Shown piece after piece: positions 17,654-26,120 of a stretch of DNA of 38,120 bases. Numbering within the stretch: position 1 is the first letter of the stretch; every line of letters starts with the position of its first letter. The stretch is from the NCBI GenBank assembly GCA_002434245.1, contig DJJR01000003.1:1-38120 (forward strand), read 5' to 3'. Under the pieces are notes generated by a model that worked only from the letters and a program-made list of their open reading frames with translations, made no database searches and was not told where the DNA came from. The translations under genes were made by a program, and so were the position numbers. Source of the DNA: Pelosinus fermentans. GTDB taxonomy: Bacteria; Bacillota; Negativicutes; DSM-13327.

Positions 17654-17671
17654 TTGGCATGAAAATTGCAC
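17654..17671 (+). promoter_or_regulatory. Sigma-54 promoter of leuC-like/aconitase operon
   Basis: TTGGCAT-GAAAA-TTGCAC: GG at 17656-17657 and GC at 17668-17669, 10 bases apart. The -12 lies about 50 bases before the first gene, consistent with a short leader. Confidence 0.8.
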
Positions 17672-17720
17672 TTGTACTATGATGAATAACAGTAATCAAT
17701 AAAATAGAGGAGAGATGAAA

Positions 17721-18974
17721 TTGGCTATGCACGCCGTACATAAAATTCTAGCAGCGGCTGCTGGAAAAGAACAGGTTCGTCCAGGTGAAATCATTACTGC
17801 TAAAGTTGATTTAGTTGGAATAAATGATGTCTACCAAATTGTTGTGACATCGTTTCATGAAATGTTAGGTACTAGGGTATGGGATCCTACTAGGGTTTAT
17901 GTTTTTTTAGATCATAATGCCCCTGCCTCTGATTTAAAAGTGGCGGAAGTCCATAAGCTTTTCCGCGAGTTCGCTGAGGAGCAGGGCTGTCATCTAATCG
18001 ATATCAACGAGGGGATTGGGCATAACCTTTTACCCGAATGGGGTATGGCCAAACCGGGAAGTATCATTGTTATTACGGATTCACATACTCCTATTCATGG
18101 GGCATACGGAGCTTTTGCTACAGGTCTTGGAGCTACCGATATTGCTGCTGTCTTAATGGATGGTTCTACATGGCTTAAGGTACCGGAAGTAATTAATGTT
18201 CGTCTGAATGGCAAGCTGCAGGATGGCGTTATGGCAAAGGATGCTGCGTTATATGTACTAGGTAAGCTAGGTACCGAATTTGGCACTTACAAAGTAATTG
18301 AGTTTTCTGGATCAGTAGTCGAAGCACTTTCTATGGAAGAACGGACGGTCATCACCGTCATGGCCACTGAAATGGGTGCTAAAGCCACTTATATTAAACC
18401 TGATAAAACAACAATTGATGATGTGAAAAGCCGCACTGACCAGCCTTTCACCATTCATGTATCCGACCAGGATTTTCAATATGAGGCTGAATATGAATAT
18501 GATTTGACAAATCTAAAACCTCAGGTTGCAATTCCTCATAGCGTTGATAATGCACGTGATGTGGAAGCCGTGGCTGGCATTCCTATTAATCAAGTATTTA
18601 TCGGTTCCTGTACTGGCGGCAAAGTTTATGATATCGAAGTAGCTGCCAAAATACTTGCTGGGAAGAAGATTGTTCCGAATACTCGTCTGGTAGTAACCAT
18701 GGCAACGAAAGACATCATTAAACAATCCATTGAAAAAGGGTATTACAAGATATTGATTGAAGCTGGCGCTACCATTACTTCACCTGGCTGCGGTGCTTGT
18801 TCAGGACTACTTGGCGGTATTGTTGCAGCACAGGAGCGGTGCGTATCCACGGCGAATCGCAATTTCCCAGGAAGAATGGGCGGCAGCCTTGAAGCAGAAG
18901 TCTACCTTACCTCACCCTTGACAGCAGCAGCCACGGCCTTAACGGGGAAATTAACCTGCCCTAACCAGTTATAA
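17721..18974 (+). CDS. LeuC/HacA-type hydro-lyase large subunit (aconitase superfamily)
   Basis: A 417-residue protein covering the aconitase domains 1-3. The three 4Fe-4S ligands are visible: C297 in GSCTGGK, and C357 and C360 in GCGACSG. ITDSHTPIHGAYGAFATGLGATD matches the active-site His/Gly-rich region. At about 417 residues it belongs to the shorter archaeal/clostridial LeuC2/homoaconitase-like group, whose substrates include isopropylmalate, citramalate, homocitrate and 2,3-dimethylmalate. TTG 17721 is preferred (GAGGAG eight bases before; gives MAMHAVHKIL). ATG 17715 in the same frame is the alternative but is only two bases from the site. The small subunit gene follows 16 bp downstream. 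No leuA or ilv genes are nearby. Confidence 0.88.
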   Translation: MAMHAVHKILAAAAGKEQVRPGEIITAKVDLVGINDVYQIVVTSFHEMLGTRVWDPTRVYVFLDHNAPASDLKVAEVHKLFREFAEEQGCHLIDINEGIGHNLLPEWGMAKPGSIIVITDSHTPIHGAYGAFATGLGATDIAAVLMDGSTWLKVPEVINVRLNGKLQDGVMAKDAALYVLGKLGTEFGTYKVIEFSGSVVEALSMEERTVITVMATEMGAKATYIKPDKTTIDDVKSRTDQPFTIHVSDQDFQYEAEYEYDLTNLKPQVAIPHSVDNARDVEAVAGIPINQVFIGSCTGGKVYDIEVAAKILAGKKIVPNTRLVVTMATKDIIKQSIEKGYYKILIEAGATITSPGCGACSGLLGGIVAAQERCVSTANRNFPGRMGGSLEAEVYLTSPLTAAATALTGKLTCPNQL

Positions 18975-18990
18975 TTTGGAGGAAATAAAA

Positions 18991-19506
18991 ATGAAAATAG
19001 CAGGAAAAGTAGTGGTTTACAACCATGACAATATCAGTACTGACCAGATTATTCCTGGACCGTACGCGTATATCAAAGATATGAAAGAAATGGCAACGCA
19101 CTGTTTGGAAGGTGCCGACAGATCACTAAGAGAGCGCTTTAAAACGGTGGGAAATATCTTTGTAGCAGGCAATAATTTTGGCTGCGGCTCCAGCCGTGAG
19201 TATGCGGTTATTGTTCTTAAGGAATCAGGAGTTCAAGCAGTTGTCATAAAGTCTGCAGCGCGCATCTGGTATCGAAACTCCGTCAATTTAGGTCTGTCAG
19301 TCATATTTTGTAAAACCTTACCAGATACAATTCAAGAGGGTGCAGAAATTGAAATTGACCTAGCAGCAGGTACTATCCGCGAAGTTGCCAGTGGTGTGAT
19401 CCACCAAGGTGAGGGTCCTAGTGAATTTGTAATGAACATGTATAAGGAAGGCGGAATCAAGTCGTTAATGCGTAAGAGAGTTTTGGGGGAGCTGCCAAAT
19501 CGATAG
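18991..19506 (+). CDS. LeuD-type hydro-lyase small (swivel) subunit
   Basis: A 171-residue swivel domain. NISTDQIIPGPY is the N-terminal motif, and NNFGCGSSREYAV is the substrate-binding GSSR loop of the aconitase superfamily. It pairs with the large subunit encoded just upstream to form the complete dehydratase. ATG 18991 is chosen because GGAGG is eight bases upstream; a TTG at 18976 overlaps that site. The residues after the YxxP-like loop (GPYAYIKDMKEMATHCLEG), which help set specificity among LeuD/HacB proteins, do not by themselves reveal the substrate to me. Confidence 0.88.
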   Translation: MKIAGKVVVYNHDNISTDQIIPGPYAYIKDMKEMATHCLEGADRSLRERFKTVGNIFVAGNNFGCGSSREYAVIVLKESGVQAVVIKSAARIWYRNSVNLGLSVIFCKTLPDTIQEGAEIEIDLAAGTIREVASGVIHQGEGPSEFVMNMYKEGGIKSLMRKRVLGELPNR

Positions 19507-19532
19507 TCTAAAATTTAGAAGGAGAGATGAAA

Positions 19533-20606
19533 ATGAATTTTAAAATTGCAGTCATACCTGGAGATGGAATTGGCGTAGATGTAGTAAATGAAGGAGTCAA
19601 AGTCTTAGATCGTATAGGAGAAATCTATGGACATCAATTTCAGTATGAACATATTTTAGCTGGCGGCAGTTGTATTGATAAACATGGTACACCCTTACAA
19701 GATGAATCCATTGAAATCTGTAAAGGCTGTGATGCTATACTCTTTGGAGCAGTGGGGGGGCCAAAATGGGATGCACTGCCAAGAGAGCAGCGACCAGAAA
19801 GAGGCTTAGCCAGATTAAGACGTGAGTTTGGATTATTTGCCAATTTAAGACCTGCAAAAATATACGAGGACCTCAAAGAAAAATCTCCGCTAAAGAATCG
19901 TATCATCGAACAAGGGATTGATCTGATGCTGATTAGAGATCTAACAGGCGGTATCTATTTTGGTAAAAAAGGTCGCCGGGAAGGAAAATATGGGCTAGAA
20001 GCTTTTGATGTTGAATGTTACAGCGTCATGGAAATTACAAGAGTTGCCAGAAAAGCATTTGAGATTGCTTTGCAGCGCAATAAAAGAGTAATCAGCGTAG
20101 ATAAAGCCAACGCACTGGAGGCATCAAAGCTTTGGCGGGATACAGTGACTGAGGTCGCAAAAGAGTATCCGGAAGTAGAACTAAAACATATGCTAGTTGA
20201 TAAGGCCGCAATGGAACTTGCATGTAACCCTAGTATATTTGATGTGATTCTTACAACGAGTATTTTTGGTGATATTTTATCTGATGAAGCGGGAGTAACG
20301 ACTGGCTCCGTGGGAATGCTGGCATCTGCAAGTTTAAATGAGAATAATTTTGGCCTTTATGAGCCGATTCATGGTACTGCTCCTGATATTGCAGGAATGG
20401 GTATTGCAAATCCTTTAGCAACAATTGCCTCAGTCGCAATGCTATTAGAGATTGCTTTAAACCTTCACAAAGAAGCGGCAGCAATTGAACGAGCCATCAA
20501 CCAAGTTCTGCGTGACGGCTATCGAACATCGGATATTTATACAGATGGCACCCAAAAGGTAACAACTTCAGAAATGGGTACATTGACTGCTGAAAGAATT
20601 GTATAA
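19533..20606 (+). CDS. LeuB-like beta-decarboxylating dehydrogenase
   Basis: A 357-residue member of the isopropylmalate/isocitrate/homoisocitrate dehydrogenase family. It oxidises and decarboxylates a 2-hydroxy-3-carboxy acid to a 2-oxoacid with NAD. Landmarks are PGDGIGVDV, FGAVGGPKWD, ANLRPAK, the catalytic Tyr in LTGGIYFG, Lys in VDKANAL, the metal Asp cluster FGDILSDEAG and the NAD loop EPIHGTAPDIAG. In the substrate-recognition helix the Thermus LeuB pattern E-x-x-L-L-x-x-R reads E89-R-G-L92-A93-R-L-R96, so one side-chain-contacting Leu is Ala. ATG 19533 has AAGGAGA eight bases before it; ATG 19527 is too close. Overall it looks most like LeuB, but the context is catabolic. Confidence 0.88.
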   Translation: MNFKIAVIPGDGIGVDVVNEGVKVLDRIGEIYGHQFQYEHILAGGSCIDKHGTPLQDESIEICKGCDAILFGAVGGPKWDALPREQRPERGLARLRREFGLFANLRPAKIYEDLKEKSPLKNRIIEQGIDLMLIRDLTGGIYFGKKGRREGKYGLEAFDVECYSVMEITRVARKAFEIALQRNKRVISVDKANALEASKLWRDTVTEVAKEYPEVELKHMLVDKAAMELACNPSIFDVILTTSIFGDILSDEAGVTTGSVGMLASASLNENNFGLYEPIHGTAPDIAGMGIANPLATIASVAMLLEIALNLHKEAAAIERAINQVLRDGYRTSDIYTDGTQKVTTSEMGTLTAERIV

Positions 20607-20642
20607 AGCAACAATTGAATTTAAAGTAAAGGAGCATCATTT

Positions 20643-22583
20643 ATGGGATTAAGCATTACCCAAAAAATCATTAGCAGCCATTTACTAGATGGTAATATGT
20701 TAGAAAATGAACAAATTACAATAAAAGTAGATCAAACATTATGGTCTGATTTAACAGGAATTATGGGAGCACAAATATTAGAAAGTATTCAAGCTGACAA
20801 GGTTAGTACAGAACCATCGATTTTCTATTGTGATCATAATACCTTAGCCACTTCAACAGAAAATGCCGATGATCACTTATATATGAGAACGGCAGCCCAA
20901 CGATTTGGAGTGTACTATTCAAAGCCAGGCAATGGTATTTGCCATTTTTTGCACTGCCAGCGATTTGCTAAACCAGGGCAAGTAATGCTGGGGGCCGACA
21001 GCCACACGCCAACTTCGGGAGCCTTGGGAATGATTGCCATTGGCAGCGGTGGGCTAAGTGTGGCCAAGAGTATGGTTGGGGAAGGGTTTAGACTGACGAC
21101 TCCAAAAGTATTAAACATTATATTAAGCGGCAAGCTGGTGCCAGGAGTATCAGCAAAAGATGTAACATTAGAAGCGTTACGAATTTTATCTGTAAAAGGG
21201 GCAATTGGCTATATTATTGAATTCACTGGAGATGGAATTCTAAATTTGAGTGTCCCCCAAAGAGCTACTATCGCTAATATGAGTATTGAGATGGGTGCGA
21301 CAACAGGTATCTTCCCTAGCGATCAAATAACTCGTGATTTCTTAAAAGCACAGGGCAGGGAACAAGATTGGCTGGAAATTTTACCAGATGCGGATGCTGA
21401 ATATGATAAAGTAATTGAAATTAATCTTAGTGGACTTGAACCTTTAGTAGCAAAACCGCACATGCCTGATTTAGTAGTAACAGCAAGAGATGCAGGAGAT
21501 GTTAAAGTAGGTTCGGTTTTCATCGGCAGCTGTACAAATGCTTCCTACTCGGATATCGTAAAAGCGGCAAGAATATTAAAGGGGAAAAAAGTTCACAAGG
21601 ATATTGATTTAACAATTGGACCTGGCTCTAAACAGGTTTTGGAGCAGCTGATTCAAGATGGGGTTCTGGCAGATTTAGTAGCTTCAGGAGCAAGAATACT
21701 TGAAAGTGCCTGCGGTCCATGTATCGGTATCGGCCAAGCACCACCTATGAACGGAGTTGCTGTTAGAACTTCCAATCGTAACTTTAAGGGCAGAAGTGGC
21801 ACGAATGATGCCTTTGTGTATCTGGTCAGCCCGGAAACAGCGGCAGCCACAGCCGTCACAGGGAAATTAACGGACCCCCGGGATATTTTTGATGTAGAAA
21901 GTCTACAGGACTGTAAGGAACCGGCGGTTTATAAAATTGATGACAGCATGATTATTGCTCCATCTGCTGTAGCGGATCATAAGAATATTGAAATCATCAG
22001 AGGGAAAAATATAGTGCCGCTGCCTAAAAGAGATGTGTTAAAAGAGACTGTAAGTGCTACAGTAGTCCTTAAATTGGGTGATAATATAACGACTGATGAT
22101 ATTATTCCAGGTGGCTCCAATATCTTAAAATATATCGCTAATATCCCCAAGTTTGCTGAATATACTTTTTGCTATACAGATCCAACTTTCGTTGAGAGGG
22201 CTAAGGCTTTAAAAACTTCTGTCATTCTCGGTGGAGAAAACTATGGACAAGGTTCAAGCCGGGAACATGCCGCTTTGCTGCCGATGTCCCTGGGAGTTGA
22301 AGCAGTAGTAGCCAAATCCTATGCGAGGATTCATAAAGAAAACTTAATTAATTATGGAATACTGCCCCTGGTCTTTAAAAACAAGGCTGATTATGAAAAA
22401 GTTGATCGTAGTGATGTATTTGTCATTGAGAATGTATATGAACAAGTTGACAAAGGTGAGATAACTATAAAAGTAGTAAATAAAAACATTGAATTTAGGG
22501 CTCTCATAGAACTTTCTGACTATGATAAGGGCGTGTTAAAAGAAGGCGGAGCAGTAAATTATCTAAAAAATAAGCTAAAATAA
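20643..22583 (+). CDS. Aconitase-family hydro-lyase, single-chain
   Basis: A 646-residue protein combining the three Fe-S domains and a C-terminal swivel, the length of the clostridial and delta-proteobacterial aconitate hydratase type. Fe-S ligands are C297 in GSCTNASYSD, and C357 and C360 in CGPCIGIG. The active-site loop MLGADSHTPTSGALG is intact, and the swivel has TTDDIIPGG and NYGQGSSREHAA. It probably interconverts citrate and isocitrate or a substituted analogue. It is the fourth gene of the leuC-leuD-leuB-like operon (36 bp after leuB-like) with AAAGGAG upstream. Two different aconitase-superfamily enzymes and a LeuB-type dehydrogenase in one operon suggest successive isomerisation steps on related acids. 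Confidence 0.9.
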   Translation: MGLSITQKIISSHLLDGNMLENEQITIKVDQTLWSDLTGIMGAQILESIQADKVSTEPSIFYCDHNTLATSTENADDHLYMRTAAQRFGVYYSKPGNGICHFLHCQRFAKPGQVMLGADSHTPTSGALGMIAIGSGGLSVAKSMVGEGFRLTTPKVLNIILSGKLVPGVSAKDVTLEALRILSVKGAIGYIIEFTGDGILNLSVPQRATIANMSIEMGATTGIFPSDQITRDFLKAQGREQDWLEILPDADAEYDKVIEINLSGLEPLVAKPHMPDLVVTARDAGDVKVGSVFIGSCTNASYSDIVKAARILKGKKVHKDIDLTIGPGSKQVLEQLIQDGVLADLVASGARILESACGPCIGIGQAPPMNGVAVRTSNRNFKGRSGTNDAFVYLVSPETAAATAVTGKLTDPRDIFDVESLQDCKEPAVYKIDDSMIIAPSAVADHKNIEIIRGKNIVPLPKRDVLKETVSATVVLKLGDNITTDDIIPGGSNILKYIANIPKFAEYTFCYTDPTFVERAKALKTSVILGGENYGQGSSREHAALLPMSLGVEAVVAKSYARIHKENLINYGILPLVFKNKADYEKVDRSDVFVIENVYEQVDKGEITIKVVNKNIEFRALIELSDYDKGVLKEGGAVNYLKNKLK

Positions 22584-22650
22584 AACGTAAGACATACTCA
22601 GCCAAGGATAGTGGCATTTCGCTAGTCGGTGGCACATCTTACAAGATAAG

Positions 22651-22700
22651 AAAGATGGTTCCATAAATGGAATGAAAATTCTAATAATGGAACTATCTTT
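22651..22700. promoter_or_regulatory. Candidate sigma-54 enhancer palindrome C (PLC/EBP2 promoter)
   Basis: A 50-bp imperfect inverted repeat centred at 22675.5. The outer arms AAAGAT and ATCTTT enclose GTTCCAT and ATGGAAC, and the core is TGGAAT-GAAA-ATTCTA. Its centre is 83.5 bp upstream of the -24 GG at 22759, one helical turn closer than the other three copies. Confidence 0.6.
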
Positions 22701-22756
22701 TTATTGAAAAAAGGCAGGAATGGCGTAAAAGCACAGTTTCTAGGATGTAATAGGCG

Positions 22757-22774
22757 GTGGCATAAAAATTGCGA
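22757..22774 (+). promoter_or_regulatory. Sigma-54 promoter of PLC-like/EBP2 operon
   Basis: GTGGCAT-AAAAA-TTGCG: GG at 22759-22760 and GC at 22771-22772 with 10 bases between. The leader to the first gene is about 65 bases. Confidence 0.7.
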
Positions 22775-22849
22775 TACTATCGGATATATCGAGAAAGCTC
22801 ACAGGGGACAGCGTTTAAAGAATGAGAAAGCAATAGGAGGTATAAGGAT

Positions 22850-23989
22850 ATGCCGCAACCTATCACCCATTATCTTGTTTGCGAAAAATCTTTTAAAAAT
22901 ATATTGCCGGGCTTGTGGCATGAGTATCAAGGTTATGCGGGGCTTGGCTCTTACGGTCCTGATTTTTTCTATAGTAAAGGTATGGTAACAGAAGAATACT
23001 TTATTCGGGTAAGGAAATCCATATCCCAAATTCGTGAAAATGTCGCTGCGTCCAATTATAAATATGTGGAACTGTCTGACTTATTGCATTGGGAAGGATC
23101 AAAGGACTTTTTTTGCTATATGCTTGATTCGATTAAACTCAATTTTAGTAATGTCTCAACCCGTAACAAGCTAAAAACTTTTGCATATGGCTATTATAGT
23201 CATGTCGTTACGGATTGTATCTTTCATCCCTTCATTTATCGCCAGTCTAGGGATCACTGGATAACTCATCCGGCGGAAAACTATAGAGAGCATAAGGTAA
23301 TCGAGACTTTAATCGATCTTTTTTTACTAGATAGGGAAAAAGAGTTGAATCGTAATTATCAATTCAATCCCCAGACAGAATGTGCAGCGAAAGAAAATAC
23401 CAATATGCTTGATAAAGATTTGGCAAATTTAATCAATATAGGGCTTAGAAATATATACTCCGACAAAATGGAACTCCTAAAAAGTTTTGATTTTTGTGAT
23501 ACTACAGCCAATCATCATCCGTTACACGCCACTTATAATGCTCTTTTGGGATATAACTTATATGAAATTGGCAAAATACATCTTAAGTCAAGCGTGCCTG
23601 AGGGGCAAAAAACGGTACGGGAATGGAGTAGAGCGGAATTTGAAAGGGTCATTCCCCAAGGTATGAATGGGTTTGGCTATTCACCTAATCAACCCTTATT
23701 ATATTCATACTTGGATTTATATACGTTTTCCGTAATGGTGACGGAGAAGATCATATCGGAAAGTGAACAATTCTTTGCTAATTCTATAAATAGCTCTTCT
23801 GCGTTTTTTAAAGAAAGTAGAGTACCCTTTCTAAAAGAAAACTATTGTCTGGATACCGGACTTTTATCTGAGCAAAACTCATTGCAAGAGAATCAAGCTG
23901 CTTATCATTTGACGAGATTTGGATTCGGGATAGAAGCACTTACGGATATATTTGAGTCAATAGCGACAAAGTTGACTACTAAAGTTTAA
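22850..23989 (+). CDS. Zinc-dependent phospholipase C-like protein
   Basis: A 379-residue protein resembling the Zn_dep_PLPC family. An early His (H7 in PITHYLV), LGSYGPDFFY (D38), a central helix YYSHVVTDCIFHPF (H118, D122, H126) and a later YREHKVIET supply His/Asp residues like those that coordinate the metal cluster. There is no signal peptide or membrane segment, so it is likely cytoplasmic, unlike secreted clostridial PLCs. Many such bacterial homologues have no known substrate. AGGAGG precedes the ATG. It opens the transcription unit that also encodes EBP2 (72 bp gap, no terminator). Its link with carboxylate catabolism is unexplained. Confidence 0.7.
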   Translation: MPQPITHYLVCEKSFKNILPGLWHEYQGYAGLGSYGPDFFYSKGMVTEEYFIRVRKSISQIRENVAASNYKYVELSDLLHWEGSKDFFCYMLDSIKLNFSNVSTRNKLKTFAYGYYSHVVTDCIFHPFIYRQSRDHWITHPAENYREHKVIETLIDLFLLDREKELNRNYQFNPQTECAAKENTNMLDKDLANLINIGLRNIYSDKMELLKSFDFCDTTANHHPLHATYNALLGYNLYEIGKIHLKSSVPEGQKTVREWSRAEFERVIPQGMNGFGYSPNQPLLYSYLDLYTFSVMVTEKIISESEQFFANSINSSSAFFKESRVPFLKENYCLDTGLLSEQNSLQENQAAYHLTRFGFGIEALTDIFESIATKLTTKV

Positions 23990-24061
23990 AATCAATGACT
24001 CAGTGGATAGGTACAGGGAAATACTATATAATACTATTACTACTGCTGTCGGAGGGGTATG

Positions 24062-25957
24062 ATGAGTCAAATTACTTTTGTATCACCATATAGAGATTTA
24101 TCGGTATTGGTTCAGTCCGTAGCTGATGAAATGGGCATTAAAGTTAGCATATTGGAAGGTACTATGGGGGCAAGCGGCTGGATGGAAGAAGGCGGTCAAT
24201 CCAAACTAGATCCTTCATTGTGTGATGTGCTTGTTAGCCGCGGCGGTACGGCGTTTCATTTGGCAAGCAAACTTAAATATCCGGTTGTAACCGTCAATAC
24301 AGGGCTGTTTGACATTATTGAGTGCTGTAAAAAAGCAAAAGAGTTCAGCTCGGATGTAGTCATCACAACCTTCAAGCCACTGGTTGGGCTGGGATTAGTT
24401 GAAGATATTTTGTCAGTAACAATTACCGAACTTGTGATAAAAAGTCTGCCGGAATTGGAAATGCAAATAGCGAAACTTGCAGAAGAGGGTAATTATTGTG
24501 TAGTAGGTGGTGGACCGACGATTCTTTTTGCCAAAAAGTATGGTGTTCCAAATGTGTTTTTGCATACGAGCCGTGATACCATTCGGGAAGCGCTATTACG
24601 GGCAGATGAGCTTGCCAAACTGCATAATAAGGAGAAACGCCTTTCGAATCGCCTTAAAGCGATTCTTGATTGCGCCTATGAAGGCGTTATTGCAGTGAAT
24701 CAGACTGGTCAGGTTGAAGTTTATAACCGAGCGGCGGAGGGGATTCTCAAAATTAAGGCAGAAGATGTCATTGGGCGAAATGTTCAGGATGTTATTCAAA
24801 ACTCTCGTGTACATGAAGTACTTGTTGATGGACAAGCACATATCAATGAGTTTCAGGATGTTGGTCAAGTGCGTATTGTTACCAATCGGGTTCCTGTCAG
24901 TGATGGCCGCCGGATTGTAGGTGCGGTAGCTACCTTTCAGGATGCATCGCGCATTGCCCAGCTAGAACATCAAATGCGCAAAGAAATAACGGAACAAAAA
25001 TTTCGGTCTAAAATGACTTTTGCAAATATCTTAGGTGAATCACCGATTATTATGCAAAAGAAAGATTTGGCGAGAAGATTTGCCGATTCTGATTTTACTG
25101 TTTTTATTAATGGACCTTCAGGTACTGGAAAAGAACTTTTTGCACAGGGAATTCATCATGCCAGTAAAAGAGCATCCAATTCCTTCGTAGCGGTAAATTG
25201 TGGAGCATTTCCTCAATCACTCCTGGAAAGTGAATTGTTTGGATATGTGGAAGGGGCTTTTACCGGTGCTAAGCGTAAAGGCAGGGCAGGATTGTTTGAA
25301 ATGGCTCATGAAGGTACGATTTTTTTAGATGAAATTGATGCAATGCCCATTGATATGCAGGGACGCCTGCTGCGAGTATTACAAGAAAGAGAAGTGTTGC
25401 GCATTGGTGCCGATGGAATTATTCCGATAGATATTCGGGTTATTGCTGCTTCTAATAAGCCGCCGAACAATTTACTGGAGGATGGTTTAATCAGGGAAGA
25501 TCTTTTCTATCGCTTAAACGTTTTATATTTGGAGGTGCCGCCGCTCAACATGCGTAAGGCGGACATTCCTTTATTGTGCAGGGCGTTCCTTCCTGTGGAT
25601 AAGAGAGAAATCGCAGACCCAATGCTGACAGCTATGATACCGTATTTAATGAAATACTCCTGGCCTGGAAATGTAAGGGAACTATTGAATTTTACACAGC
25701 GGCTTTCGTTCTTTTTGGATGATTATATATCTGGCAGCAGTGGAGTTGACTTGTTAAAAATGATAGCGCCGGATATCCTTCATGATACAGATGCAGCAAA
25801 AGGTAAGAGTGGCTTGCGGGCGCAAATTGCAGCCAAAGAGGAAAGTATGATAGCCAAGGTTTTAGATCAAAGCACGACCATCGCTGAAGCGGCTTCCCAA
25901 TTAGGGATACCTAAGACTACATTATGGAGAAAGATTCAGAAAATAAAAGAGCGTTAG
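24062..25957 (+). CDS. Sigma-54-dependent activator EBP2 with PrpR N-terminal sensor
   Basis: A 631-residue protein. A PrpR_N sensor covers about residues 1-185 (VSRGGTAFHLASKLKYPVV and VVGGGPTILFAKKYGVP motifs), a PAS domain about 195-300, and a AAA+ domain follows with Walker A GPSGTGKE (from 351), GAFTGA (from 398) and GTIFLDEID. The HTH is C-terminal (605-631, AEAASQLGIPKTTLWRKIQ). The second ATG (24062) is chosen because GGAGGGG is better spaced from it than from 24059. It is downstream of the PLC-like gene from a sigma-54 promoter with palindrome C, so it probably activates its own synthesis. It is the simplest candidate to bind palindromes A-D. Domain layout matches EBP1, but the two are clearly diverged paralogues. 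Confidence 0.92.
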   Translation: MSQITFVSPYRDLSVLVQSVADEMGIKVSILEGTMGASGWMEEGGQSKLDPSLCDVLVSRGGTAFHLASKLKYPVVTVNTGLFDIIECCKKAKEFSSDVVITTFKPLVGLGLVEDILSVTITELVIKSLPELEMQIAKLAEEGNYCVVGGGPTILFAKKYGVPNVFLHTSRDTIREALLRADELAKLHNKEKRLSNRLKAILDCAYEGVIAVNQTGQVEVYNRAAEGILKIKAEDVIGRNVQDVIQNSRVHEVLVDGQAHINEFQDVGQVRIVTNRVPVSDGRRIVGAVATFQDASRIAQLEHQMRKEITEQKFRSKMTFANILGESPIIMQKKDLARRFADSDFTVFINGPSGTGKELFAQGIHHASKRASNSFVAVNCGAFPQSLLESELFGYVEGAFTGAKRKGRAGLFEMAHEGTIFLDEIDAMPIDMQGRLLRVLQEREVLRIGADGIIPIDIRVIAASNKPPNNLLEDGLIREDLFYRLNVLYLEVPPLNMRKADIPLLCRAFLPVDKREIADPMLTAMIPYLMKYSWPGNVRELLNFTQRLSFFLDDYISGSSGVDLLKMIAPDILHDTDAAKGKSGLRAQIAAKEESMIAKVLDQSTTIAEAASQLGIPKTTLWRKIQKIKER

Positions 25958-25993
25958 TGAAAAAAGTTGCCCAGTGTTTCTTTTTCTGCTAAG

Positions 25994-26027
25994 ATCCACA
26001 ATCGGAATAAATATTCTGATTGTGGAT
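25994..26027. promoter_or_regulatory. Candidate sigma-54 enhancer palindrome B (MatC-type carrier)
   Basis: A 34-bp inverted repeat centred at 26010.5 has arms ATCCACAATC-GGAATA and TATTCT-GATTGTGGAT, nearly identical to palindrome A. Its centre is 94.5 bp upstream of the -24 GG at 26105. It lies 37 bp after the EBP2 stop and is followed by six T, so it may also end the EBP2 transcript. Confidence 0.65.
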
Positions 26028-26102
26028 TTTTTATGCTGATGTGTTAGAAAAGAAAAAGTCCATAAAGCATTGATATTAGGCGATTTTTTCTGAATTAAGC
26101 AA

Positions 26103-26120
26103 TTGGCATGAAAATTGCAA
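26103..26120 (+). promoter_or_regulatory. Sigma-54 promoter of MatC-type carrier gene
   Basis: TTGGCAT-GAAAA-TTGCAA: GG at 26105-26106, GC at 26117-26118, 10 bases apart. The core is identical to the promoter at 17654. The leader before the gene is about 180 bases; I see no convincing gene or structure in it. Confidence 0.8.

Noticed and set aside
17721..20606. Ordinary leucine biosynthesis operon
   Set aside because: No leuA, ilv genes or visible leader attenuator nearby. The operon is sigma-54/PrpR-controlled, co-transcribed with an aconitase, and its LeuB carries a pocket substitution. Not excluded without the rest of the genome.
22586..22643. GTAAGA...TCTTAC inverted repeat after the aconitase-like gene as terminator or operator
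   Set aside because: Long unpaired interior, only six paired bases at the ends, no T run.
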